Origin: Propionibacteriaceae bacterium
GTDB taxonomy: Bacteria > Actinomycetota > Actinomycetes > Propionibacteriales > Propionibacteriaceae
Assembly: GCA_009778535.1 (NCBI GenBank)
Contig: WRJP01000100.1
Span: forward strand, 1 to 6,567
Length of the DNA stretch: 6,567 nucleotides
Reading direction: 5' to 3'
Each line of letters opens with the position of its first letter. The stretch's first letter is position 1. The position numbers were made by a program, and so were the translations under genes. A model generated the notes under the pieces. It was not told where the DNA came from and did not search any database. It saw only the letters and a list, made by a program, of their open reading frames with translations. Below are positions 1 through 5,996 of this stretch, piece after piece.

Positions 1-838
1 GGCAGCGATGGTGGCCGGATTCGAAGCTGTGGTCAAAGCCGGTATCCCACGCAAGCGGAGCCTGCTTTTCACTGGTGTAATAGACGAAGAAGTCTGGTTC
101 AAGGGCACCAAGGCGCTCCTTGCGGCTGGAACTTTGCGCGACTGCACCCAGGCGTATGTCGGAGAACCGACTTCGGTGAAGATTGCAACGGCTTTGCAAG
201 GGGCGGCAGAGTTCACCGCTGTGGTTCGGGGTCGTTCTTCACATACCGGTATGGCAGAGTTTGGTGACAATGCCATCCTCAAAATGGGCAAGGTGGTGGC
301 TGCGTTAGAACGCTACCGAGATTCACTCACAGGGCTCGGCAGCAAGCTCGGCTTCGATATCGATCCGAGTCTAAATCTTGGCGTTATTGAAGGCGGTACG
401 GGTGTCACCTTTGTGCCGGACTATTGCCGTATCGCTTTTGACCGGCAGGTACTTCCAGGTGAAGACATGGAGGCTGTCATAGCCGACGTGCGCCAACTGT
501 TTGCCGCCACGTGTGCCGAGCACAGTATTGATGGTGACTTGGTTTGTGAGCAATTCTTTTTGCCTTGGCGAGTTGAAGTTGATTCGTTGCCGGTGCAGGC
601 GTTGGAACGTGCCTACCAGCAGGCAACCGGACTAAGTGCCGAACACGCGCTGTTTAGAGGCTATTGTGAGGTTGAGCTGTTGGCGCAAGCAGGAATAGCG
701 GGCGTAATCTTTGGGCCCGGCAGCATCCAACAAGCTCACCGCCCCGATGAGTACGTCCCGCTTGCCGAAGTCGAAACTGCCGCGCGGGTTTACGCCCAAC
801 TCGCTGCTGACTTCGTTTCGTCGGACTCCACCAGTTGA
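1..838 (+). CDS. M20-family metallo-deacylase/peptidase (ArgE/DapE-like), 5'-truncated
   Basis: This is the C-terminal part of a zinc-dependent M20 amidohydrolase, a cytosolic family that removes acyl or aminoacyl groups from amino acids and small peptides. The reading frame is open to the left edge (first whole codon at 2), and Ala-Ala before the first Met fits the family's helix, so the ATG at 8 is internal and the real start lies upstream. Numbering from that Met, Asp26-Glu27-Glu28 gives the catalytic base and a metal ligand. Glu53 in a GEPT motif is another metal ligand. His79 belongs to the lid/dimerisation domain, Arg146 sits in a DRQVLPGE motif, and His244 in GPGSIQQAHRPDEYV is the last metal ligand. 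The first His/Asp metal motif is outside the window. In the GGTGVTFVP segment, Thr134 stands where most relatives have Asn. The substrate could be an N-acyl amino acid, succinyl-diaminopimelate or a dipeptide. The family call is firm and the substrate is unknown. Confidence 0.9.
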   Translation, partial: AAMVAGFEAVVKAGIPRKRSLLFTGVIDEEVWFKGTKALLAAGTLRDCTQAYVGEPTSVKIATALQGAAEFTAVVRGRSSHTGMAEFGDNAILKMGKVVAALERYRDSLTGLGSKLGFDIDPSLNLGVIEGGTGVTFVPDYCRIAFDRQVLPGEDMEAVIADVRQLFAATCAEHSIDGDLVCEQFFLPWRVEVDSLPVQALERAYQQATGLSAEHALFRGYCEVELLAQAGIAGVIFGPGSIQQAHRPDEYVPLAEVETAARVYAQLAADFVSSDSTS

Positions 839-865
839 GTGCTGCTCCAGCCCGGAGGTTTCCCA

Positions 866-880
866 ACCGACGAGGTCGGT
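866..880. terminator. Candidate bidirectional hairpin terminator between convergent genes
   Basis: ACCGAC and GTCGGT form a perfect 6-bp stem around a 3-base GAG loop. The hairpin lies in the 44-base gap between the M20 stop codon (838) and the stop of the minus-strand lipoprotein gene (883). The position suits a shared terminator. However, neither side carries a T tract: GGTTACAAGG follows on the plus strand and GGGAAACC on the minus strand. It would therefore be a weak or tractless terminator, or a simple 3'-end stabiliser. Confidence 0.4.
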
Positions 881-882
881 GG

Positions 883-1415
883 TTACAAGGTCACGCTAGC
901 TAAAATTCTTTCAAAAACTGGTATAGCGGCAGCGTATCCGGGAGTCATGGAATACAAATAAATCAGATAAAAAGTTCTTTCGGTCGCAACACACGTCATC
1001 AGGTAGCTCACCTTGTATCTGTCAGCCAAGTCAATCCGAAATTGTCTCGCGCTTCGTCCTCCAACTTCAATTTTTACTGCGGAGGAAAAATCAACAACAT
1101 TGCTTCCATACCGCATGTTTTCGAGCGCATACGCAGTGAAATCGGTTATGTTGTACCCGTCAATATAGTCTGCAACGAGTTCTTCGGTGACGATTAAGTA
1201 CTGATTGGTGCGAAGATTCGCCAGCTGTATTGAAGCTCCTTCAAGAAGTTCTGCCTTTTTCCAAGACACCGGAACTTCCAACGACAGACTGAACCAGGGG
1301 AACGGACTCGCTGAGTTCTTTCGGGACCTGGAGGTGTATCGGAAAGTTTCGGTATACACCCAGTTCCCGCTATCAGTACAATTCCCGACAACACGACGAA
1401 CAGTAACCTTCTCAT
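883..1415 (-). pseudogene. Small putative lipoprotein gene, apparently frameshifted
   Basis: The minus-strand ATG at 1415-1413 has a strong Shine-Dalgarno, AAGGGGAG, 4 bases upstream, and overlaps the preceding dehydrogenase stop as ATGA. It opens a lipoprotein-like signal peptide: Arg2-Arg3, a hydrophobic core, and Ala-Gly-Thr-Gly-Cys20. The lipobox is imperfect, with Gly at -3. That frame then becomes Arg/Cys-rich with no clear character and stops at 1194. The sensible protein body continues in the neighbouring frame from about 1296 to the TAA at 885-883, beginning WFSLSLEVPVSW and ending VFERILASVTL. This body resembles small secreted or membrane-anchored lipoproteins of Gram-positive bacteria that have no assigned function. 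One extra base between about 1356 and 1294, for example in the CCCC run at 1300-1297, would join the two halves into a 177-residue protein. The body frame is also open from an ATG at 1458, but that N-terminus overlaps the dehydrogenase and has no good signal peptide. A sequencing error is possible. Confidence 0.7.
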
Positions 1416-2413
1416 GAATCTCCCCTTCTAGCATGAAGGATGTAAGAAGAACCATCACGAGAATCTGGCAGGATTCCTACCGCGACTTGGTTTAACAACC
1501 GATCTCCATTTGCCAACCGCCGCAACTGTTCGGCAATCAGTTGGTTTGCCCGTGGTGGCATCGCGTCAGTGAAGCCGCCCACATGTGGGGTGAGGTACAC
1601 CCCAGGAGTGCTCCAAAGCCGATGATCTGATGGGAGCGGCTCTGGGTCTACTACGTCAAGGGCTGCTCGGATTCGCCCACTTTCTAATACGGCAACTAAC
1701 GCGTCGGTGTCAATGATTTTCCCGCGGGCTACATTCACCACTAGCGTCCCAGGTGCCATTAACGAAAACTCCTCAGCCCCGAATAATCTTTCAGTTTCGG
1801 GAGTTAGCGGACAGATGATGATGACTATTTCCGCAGTGGGAAGGAGCGCGTGCAACTCTTGGATTCCATGAATCTGCTTACCGTTCTCAGCCCTAGAATG
1901 ACGAGCAACCAGGGTCACTGATGCGACATCGAAACTTTCGAGCCGCTTCTCAATCGCTTTTCCAATGTGTCCGTATCCGACGATCATGACTCGGCGATCT
2001 GCCAGAGACTGCGAGCGAATCCGTTCCCAGCTAGCTGATTCCATGTTACGGGCAAAGCGATCTAGCTTTCGCAAACTTGTCAGAACGAGTCCAATAGCCA
2101 ACTCAGCAGTGGAAGGGTCGTGAACCCCAGCCGCGTTCAACAGCGTCACTCCAGGCTTAAGATACGGCAAAAACGTTTCATAACCAGCACCTTGGATTTG
2201 GACATAGCGAAGTTTCACCATCTGATCGACCTGTTCCATCACCACACTGCCTGGGCGCATAGCGGGAGCTACCAGGAATTCCACATCAGAGATCGTGGAG
2301 GGAACCTGACCTGCTGCAAGGAAAAAGTCGGCATCAATCCCTTCTGGAAGCTGCCCCAGCGCAGCCTCCGCTTCAGCCATGTCACCGAACGGCAGCCACA
2401 CCTTAATGCCCAT
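1412..2413 (-). CDS. D-isomer-specific 2-hydroxyacid dehydrogenase
   Basis: This is a 333-residue cytosolic oxidoreductase that interconverts a D-2-hydroxyacid and a 2-oxoacid using a nicotinamide cofactor. The family includes phosphoglycerate, glyoxylate/hydroxypyruvate and D-lactate dehydrogenases. The N-terminal substrate half covers roughly residues 1-100 and the C-terminal 300s. The Rossmann domain carries GYGHIG at 146-151. The catalytic trio is complete: Arg230 in VNVARG, Glu258 in DPEPLP and His277 in TPHVGG. At the end of the second Rossmann strand the sequence is LVARHSR, with Arg171 where NAD-specific members usually have Asp, which hints at NADP(H). There is no C-terminal ACT domain, so it is not a long-form SerA. 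The start ATG follows only a weak AGAG. The next gene starts within this stop codon (ATGA), and a tRNA gene ends 87 bases upstream on the same strand. The family is clear and the substrate is undetermined. Confidence 0.93.
   Translation of the reverse strand: MGIKVWLPFGDMAEAEAALGQLPEGIDADFFLAAGQVPSTISDVEFLVAPAMRPGSVVMEQVDQMVKLRYVQIQGAGYETFLPYLKPGVTLLNAAGVHDPSTAELAIGLVLTSLRKLDRFARNMESASWERIRSQSLADRRVMIVGYGHIGKAIEKRLESFDVASVTLVARHSRAENGKQIHGIQELHALLPTAEIVIIICPLTPETERLFGAEEFSLMAPGTLVVNVARGKIIDTDALVAVLESGRIRAALDVVDPEPLPSDHRLWSTPGVYLTPHVGGFTDAMPPRANQLIAEQLRRLANGDRLLNQVAVGILPDSRDGSSYILHARRGDS
1420..1427 (-). promoter_or_regulatory. Strong Shine-Dalgarno for the lipoprotein gene
   Basis: The minus strand reads AAGGGGAG followed by ATTC and then ATG (1415-1413). 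The site lies inside the last codons of the dehydrogenase gene. It fixes the lipoprotein start in the signal-peptide frame rather than at the ATG at 1458 of the body frame, and so supports the frameshift interpretation. Confidence 0.7.
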
Positions 2414-2500
2414 ATATGAACTCTAACCCAATAGGTCTGTTTTTTGGCTACCCAGGACTGGGCACTTGACGTTGTTGCCTAGATACGGCGCTTCAATAAG

Positions 2501-2574
2501 TAGCGGGGCAAGGATTTGAACCTTGGACCTCTGGGTTATGAGCCCAGCGAGCTACCGAGCTGCTCCACCCCGCG
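2501..2574 (-). tRNA. Initiator tRNA-fMet (anticodon CAT)
   Basis: The minus strand folds into a complete 74-base cloverleaf. It has acceptor strands CGCGGGG and CCCCGCT plus discriminator A, D arm GAGC-AGCTCGGTA-GCTC, anticodon arm CTGGG-CTCATAA-CCCAG with anticodon CAT, a 5-base variable loop and T arm CAAGG-TTCAAAT-CCTTG. Two features mark it as the initiator rather than elongator Met: the first acceptor pair is mismatched (C1/U72), and the anticodon stem ends in three consecutive G:C pairs. The 3' CCA is not encoded (CTT follows A73), so it would be added after transcription. It works in translation initiation, accepting Met that is then formylated. Confidence 0.96.
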
Positions 2575-2585
2575 TCGGCTCAGCA

Positions 2586-2591
2586 ATCATA
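2586..2591 (-). promoter_or_regulatory. Candidate -10 box of the tRNA-fMet promoter
   Basis: The minus strand reads TATGAT, five of six matches to TATAAT, ending 11 bases before the mature tRNA 5' end. This would place the transcription start about 4-5 bases ahead of the tRNA. The -35 region 16-18 bases further up (TTTTGCTT) matches TTGACA poorly. The assignment rests on the -10 box and its position. Confidence 0.4.
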
Positions 2592-2652
2592 GGTGAATCG
2601 AAGCGGAAAGCAAAATTCGGACGTATCAATTCAGGTGAAAAACGTAGGGTTA

Positions 2653-2682
2653 TTGGGCGAAAGACATTAAGCGCAATAGGAT
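2653..2682 (+). promoter_or_regulatory. Candidate promoter of the ABC importer operon
   Basis: TTGGGC (2653-2658) and TAGGAT (2677-2682) are 18 bases apart. The second fits the TANNNT pattern of a -10 box. Transcription would then begin near 2689, just after the GTG at 2687, which would favour one of the downstream in-frame TTG starts. The match is partial, and TAGGGT at 2645-2650 is a rival -10 without a recognisable -35. Confidence 0.28.
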
Positions 2683-2686
2683 TGCG
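2672..2686. repeat. Perfect inverted repeat abutting the importer operon start
   Basis: CGCAAT, AGG, ATTGCG forms a perfect 6-bp inverted repeat with a 3-base centre, ending at the base before the GTG at 2687. It overlaps the candidate -10 box TAGGAT. It could be a repressor operator. If transcribed, it could instead be an RNA hairpin that hides the AGG serving as the only ribosome-binding motif for that GTG. A 6-bp repeat can also arise by chance. Confidence 0.4.
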
Positions 2687-4240
2687 GTGAGCAAAACTGG
2701 AGGAGAGTTGAGAATTTTGTCAAGGAGTCACAAACAGCTACGGACATTCAAGAGCATCATTGCGGCAGCGGTAGTTTTTTCCATTGGTCTTACAGGCTGC
2801 GGAACGCCAACTCCGTCAGGTAGTTCAACGACCACACCGAACAAGTTGGTTATCGGAGCTACCCTCGAACCCGCAAACATGGACCCCTTCCACAACACTG
2901 CGGCTTCGATACCGCAAGTCCTGCTTTACAACGTTTACGAGACCCTGGTCAAGCTTGATTCTGACGGCCAACTGCGCGGACTGCTTGCCCGCTCTTGGGA
3001 CGTGAGTCCGAACCGAAAAGAGTACACGTTCTTCCTCGACCCAGCGGCCAAGTTTGCCAGTGGAGCCCCAATCGATGCTAACGCCGTAGTTGCAAACATC
3101 ACTCGGATGCAGGACGACCCCAGGCTCACTGAGACATTGCGTCAGCAGCTCGAAGTTGTTGATTCCGCCGTGGTCGTTGATGCGACACATGTCCGGATTG
3201 AACTAAAACGACCCTCGATGATGTGGCTTTACGAAATGAGTTCCACGCTGGGAATGATCGTCGATCCAACAGTTACCGACATCACTACACAATCAGCTGG
3301 TTCGGGTCCGTATGTGGTGAAAGCTCACCGCAAAGGACAGAGCGTAATTCTTGAAAAAAACGAGGCATATTGGGACACACCTGCTCGTTTCGATGAAGTC
3401 ACTTTCCGCTACTATGACGATCCCAACGCGATGAATGCCTCCATGCTCACCGGCGATTTAGACATCATCTCTAACTTGCAAGCCCCAGACGCGCTCCCGC
3501 AGTTCTCTGACACCCAACGTTTCACAGTAACGAAGGGAACCACGAACGGTGAAATTGTCTTGGGTCTGAATCACCACAACGAAGCCTTGGCGAAACTAGA
3601 AGTACGGCAGGCACTGACAAAGGCAATCGACAAAAATGCACTTCTCGACACGGTATGGAATGGGCAGGGCACAGTCATTGGTTCGATGTCGGTTCCTACC
3701 GACCCGTGGTATGAGGATTTGTCACATGTGAACTCCTACGACCCCGAAGGGGCAAAGGCGCTGCTGAAAGCTGCTGGATATGAGACCGGACTTAAACTGC
3801 GTTTTCGAGTTCCGGTAGTTCCCTACGCGCTGAAATCAGCACAATTCGTTGCCTCGCAGCTGCGAGACATCGGGGTTGAAACTGTTGTGGAGGAATTGGA
3901 ATTTTCGCGCTGGATTCCGGAAGTTTTGACAAACGGCGACTATGACATGACCATCGTGGCGCATGTTGAAGCACGCGACCTCGGCAAATTCGCCGACGAA
4001 AACTACTACTGGCATTACGGAGCACCCGAGTTCGTGAGACTCTATAACGATGCAGATCAGGCTGAGTCGGCACAGTCGGTTGTGTTCATGCGGGATGCCG
4101 CGCGGTTCTTAGCAGATGACGCAGCCGCGATTTGGCTGTTCGTGCTCCCATCTTTGATCGTGACGAAAGCAAATGTCATCGGGGTGCCCGAAAACATGAC
4201 TTCATTGAGTTTTGATCTGACGAGCGTGACCAGCAGGTGA
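2687..4240 (+). CDS. ABC transporter substrate-binding lipoprotein, family 5 (peptide/nickel type)
   Basis: This is the extracytoplasmic ligand receptor of the importer encoded by the following genes. It would be anchored by lipid outside the cell membrane and deliver its ligand to the two permeases. The signal peptide has a basic stretch at residues 12-22, a hydrophobic core at 23-36 and the lipobox LTGC with Cys38. A Ser/Thr/Pro linker leads into the SBP_bac_5 fold, which opens LVIGATLEPANMDPF and runs through segments typical of the family (SWDVSPNRKEYTFFL; VRQALTKAIDKNALL; HVEARDLGKFADENYYWHY). At 517 residues the length is normal. The start is uncertain: GTG at 2687 has only a weak AGG upstream, inside an inverted repeat. 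A strong GGAGGAGAG at 2699-2707 would better serve TTG at 2717 (9 bases away). TTG at 2708 is a third option. All three retain the signal peptide. The stop overlaps the next gene's GTG. The family also binds nickel chelates, opines and sugars, so the ligand is unknown. Confidence 0.93.
   Translation: MSKTGGELRILSRSHKQLRTFKSIIAAAVVFSIGLTGCGTPTPSGSSTTTPNKLVIGATLEPANMDPFHNTAASIPQVLLYNVYETLVKLDSDGQLRGLLARSWDVSPNRKEYTFFLDPAAKFASGAPIDANAVVANITRMQDDPRLTETLRQQLEVVDSAVVVDATHVRIELKRPSMMWLYEMSSTLGMIVDPTVTDITTQSAGSGPYVVKAHRKGQSVILEKNEAYWDTPARFDEVTFRYYDDPNAMNASMLTGDLDIISNLQAPDALPQFSDTQRFTVTKGTTNGEIVLGLNHHNEALAKLEVRQALTKAIDKNALLDTVWNGQGTVIGSMSVPTDPWYEDLSHVNSYDPEGAKALLKAAGYETGLKLRFRVPVVPYALKSAQFVASQLRDIGVETVVEELEFSRWIPEVLTNGDYDMTIVAHVEARDLGKFADENYYWHYGAPEFVRLYNDADQAESAQSVVFMRDAARFLADDAAAIWLFVLPSLIVTKANVIGVPENMTSLSFDLTSVTSR
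2699..2707 (+). promoter_or_regulatory. Strong Shine-Dalgarno inside the nominal 5' end of the binding-protein gene
   Basis: GGAGGAGAG lies 10 bases downstream of the GTG at 2687 and 9 bases before an in-frame TTG at 2717. It is the best ribosome-binding motif in the region. It suggests that translation starts at TTG 2717, which would shorten the protein by 10 residues without touching the signal peptide core. TTG at 2708 is in frame but very close to the motif. Confidence 0.45.
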
Positions 4241-5187
4241 TTGTCCAGATCGGGAAAAAAGTTGGTGTTTTCGCACTTAGCTTGCTGGGTGCGTCAATCC
4301 TGATTTTCCTGATTACGAATGCCTTACCTGGCAGTGTCGCCTATGTGATTTTGGGCACAGACGCGACACCGGAGGCTGTTGCAGTGCTGGAGGCGCAACT
4401 GGGACTAGATCGTCCGCTTCCCATCCAGTATTTGGAGTGGATTTGGGGAGTTTTGAGTGGGCATTTAGGCGTTTCACCGTTGAGCGGCGACCACGTCGCA
4501 GACCTACTTTCCGAACGTGTTGGCATCACCGCCTGGCTAGTCGTCTTGGGGATTCTTGGCTCAATACTCATTGCTTTGCCGCTCGGAATGATAGCCGCGC
4601 TCCGCCGCACAAAGTGGAGCGGTTTTGTGATCTCCTCCCTAGCGCAGGTCGGAATGTCCATCCCAGTATTTTGGGGCGGCATCATTTTGGCCTTGGTTTT
4701 CGCGGTACTGCTGCGCTGGCTGCCCGCAAACGGGTACGTCCCGCTGCTGGAAGACCCGCTGGCGTGGTTGCGGCACATGATCTTGCCGGTAACAACGCTT
4801 GCGTTGGTTCAATCTGCGGTTCTCATCAGATATGTACGTTCGGCGTTCATTGAAGTGCTGAACGAGGATTACTACCGCACCGCAAGAGCGATAGGTTGGA
4901 CGCCGCTGCGCGCCCTATTCCGGCACGGAGTCAGGAACGCCGCGATTGCGTTGGTAACAGTCATCGGCTTGCAACTGTCCAGTTCGTTGGTGGGCGCCAT
5001 CGTGGTGGAGAAAGTTTTTAATCTGCACGGGTTGGGGAGACTGCTACTGGACAAAGTTTCCGAACGTGATCTAGTCGTTGTGCAAAGCACGGTGATGCTG
5101 CTGGTGCTGGCAGTGTTGCTCATCAACTTGCTTGTTGATCTTTCCTATGCGGTCATTGACCCCAGACAGCGGGGGAAGCGGAAATGA
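4237..5187 (+). CDS. ABC transporter permease, DppB/OppB type
   Basis: This is the first of the two integral membrane subunits forming the channel of the importer. It has 316 residues, close to the usual 305-340. Hydrophobic segments lie near residues 10-30, 99-122, 137-160, 178-198, 236-258 and 284-308, consistent with six membrane spans. The loop at about 28-90 includes the family's LGLDRPLPIQY and GHLGVS elements. The cytoplasmic EAA loop that contacts the ATPase is at about 209-233 (EDYYRTARAIGW, then FRHGVRNA). It is followed by GLQLSSSLVGAIVVEKVF and HGLGRLL, all typical of the DppB group. The GTG start overlaps the binding-protein stop as GTGA and has no clear Shine-Dalgarno of its own, so translation probably depends on ribosomes finishing the upstream gene. 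Its stop overlaps the next start as ATGA. Transporter type is certain and substrate is not. Confidence 0.94.
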   Translation: MIVQIGKKVGVFALSLLGASILIFLITNALPGSVAYVILGTDATPEAVAVLEAQLGLDRPLPIQYLEWIWGVLSGHLGVSPLSGDHVADLLSERVGITAWLVVLGILGSILIALPLGMIAALRRTKWSGFVISSLAQVGMSIPVFWGGIILALVFAVLLRWLPANGYVPLLEDPLAWLRHMILPVTTLALVQSAVLIRYVRSAFIEVLNEDYYRTARAIGWTPLRALFRHGVRNAAIALVTVIGLQLSSSLVGAIVVEKVFNLHGLGRLLLDKVSERDLVVVQSTVMLLVLAVLLINLLVDLSYAVIDPRQRGKRK

Positions 5188-5996
5188 AACGGCTGCAACT
5201 CCACATTGGACTAGTACTAGTGCTGTTGGTGATTCTGGCTGGCTTGCTGTCGCTTTTCTGGACACCTTTTGACCCGATTCAAGTTACCTCCTACAACAAA
5301 CTGCTCGCCCCAGGCTGGCCGAATCTGCTCGGTACTGATGGGATGGGCATTGATATTGCCAGTCGGCTATTAGTAGGTGCTAGGTATTGTCTGATCGTTG
5401 GAGTGATCTCTGTCGGGCTGGCTGCGCTGGTGGGAGTCCCATTGGGAATGCTGGCAGGATTGCGTTCCGGCTGGGTGGATGAACTGGTCATGCGAATTTC
5501 AGATGTCGTGTACGCCTTTCCGGCATTATTGCTGGCAATGCTTTTTGCGGCAGCTTTTGGGGCATCCACCATGACTGCGATGACCGCAATCGGTATCGCT
5601 ACAGTCCCGGCTTTTGCGCGGGTAGCTAGGGCTGGCACCGTGCAAGTGGCGGCGAGCGATTTTGTGTTGGCTGCAAGAGCCGCTGGAACCAGCAAATGGG
5701 GGATAGCGGTTAGGCACGTTTTCCCCAATATTGCTCCGCTGGTGGGAGTGCAGGCTTCGGTGGGTTTTGCTATGGCGATTCTTGCAGAAGCCGCGCTGAG
5801 CTATCTGGGATTGGGAACTCCTCGCGTCACCCCCACTTGGGGCGGAATGCTGCGTGATGCTCAAGATGTGTGGTTCATCCAGCCGATTCAAGCGCTCTGG
5901 CCAGGTATGGCGATAGCCCTAGCCGTGATGGGTTTTAATCTGCTCGGTGACGGGCTGCGCGACATTCTTGACCCGAGATTGCGGGAGTTGAAATGA
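5184..5996 (+). CDS. ABC transporter permease, DppC/OppC type
   Basis: This is the second membrane subunit, pairing with the DppB-type permease in the channel. Its 270 residues are at the short end for the family, which usually has 275-310. The N-terminal cytoplasmic tail is only about 7 residues, and the first span (8-27) starts almost at once. The DppC signature NLLGTDGMGIDIASRLLVGAR spans about 47-67, then further spans lie near 69-94, 110-147 and 187-208. The EAA loop is at about 157-182 (ASDFVLAARAAGTS, then RHVFPN). It is followed by LSYLGLG (205-211) and TPTWGGML, and the C-terminus [21 protein letters not shown] is complete. The ATG overlaps the previous stop (ATGA) and is preceded by a GGGGGAAGCGGA purine stretch that can serve as ribosome-binding site. 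The stop overlaps the ATPase start. Confidence 0.94.
   Translation: MKRLQLHIGLVLVLLVILAGLLSLFWTPFDPIQVTSYNKLLAPGWPNLLGTDGMGIDIASRLLVGARYCLIVGVISVGLAALVGVPLGMLAGLRSGWVDELVMRISDVVYAFPALLLAMLFAAAFGASTMTAMTAIGIATVPAFARVARAGTVQVAASDFVLAARAAGTSKWGIAVRHVFPNIAPLVGVQASVGFAMAILAEAALSYLGLGTPRVTPTWGGMLRDAQDVWFIQPIQALWPGMAIALAVMGFNLLGDGLRDILDPRLRELK

Noticed and set aside
2440..2462. CCCA-GGAC-TGGG hairpin next to a run of six Ts, a possible terminator after the tRNA
   Set aside because: The polarity is wrong. On the plus strand the T run precedes the hairpin, and on the minus strand (the tRNA strand) the hairpin is followed by As. The stem is only 4 bp.
2501..2574. tRNA gene as an integration (att) site for a mobile element
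   Set aside because: There is no integrase gene and no second copy of the tRNA 3' end in the window. The flanking genes are ordinary chromosomal types.
2722..2728. AAGGAGT as a ribosome-binding site for a still later start of the binding protein
   Set aside because: No ATG, GTG or TTG follows at a suitable distance in the correct frame.
4341..4778. Minus-strand open frame of 145 codons opposite the first permease
   Set aside because: It lies wholly within a well-supported permease gene, is Ser/Thr/Pro/Lys-rich with no recognisable domain, and has no ribosome-binding site or neighbouring gene logic. It is an antisense shadow.
5291..5728. Minus-strand open frame of 145 codons opposite the second permease
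   Set aside because: Its low-complexity Ala/Ser/Thr/Ile-rich product is what the complement of membrane-protein codons gives. The plus-strand permease is complete and conserved here.
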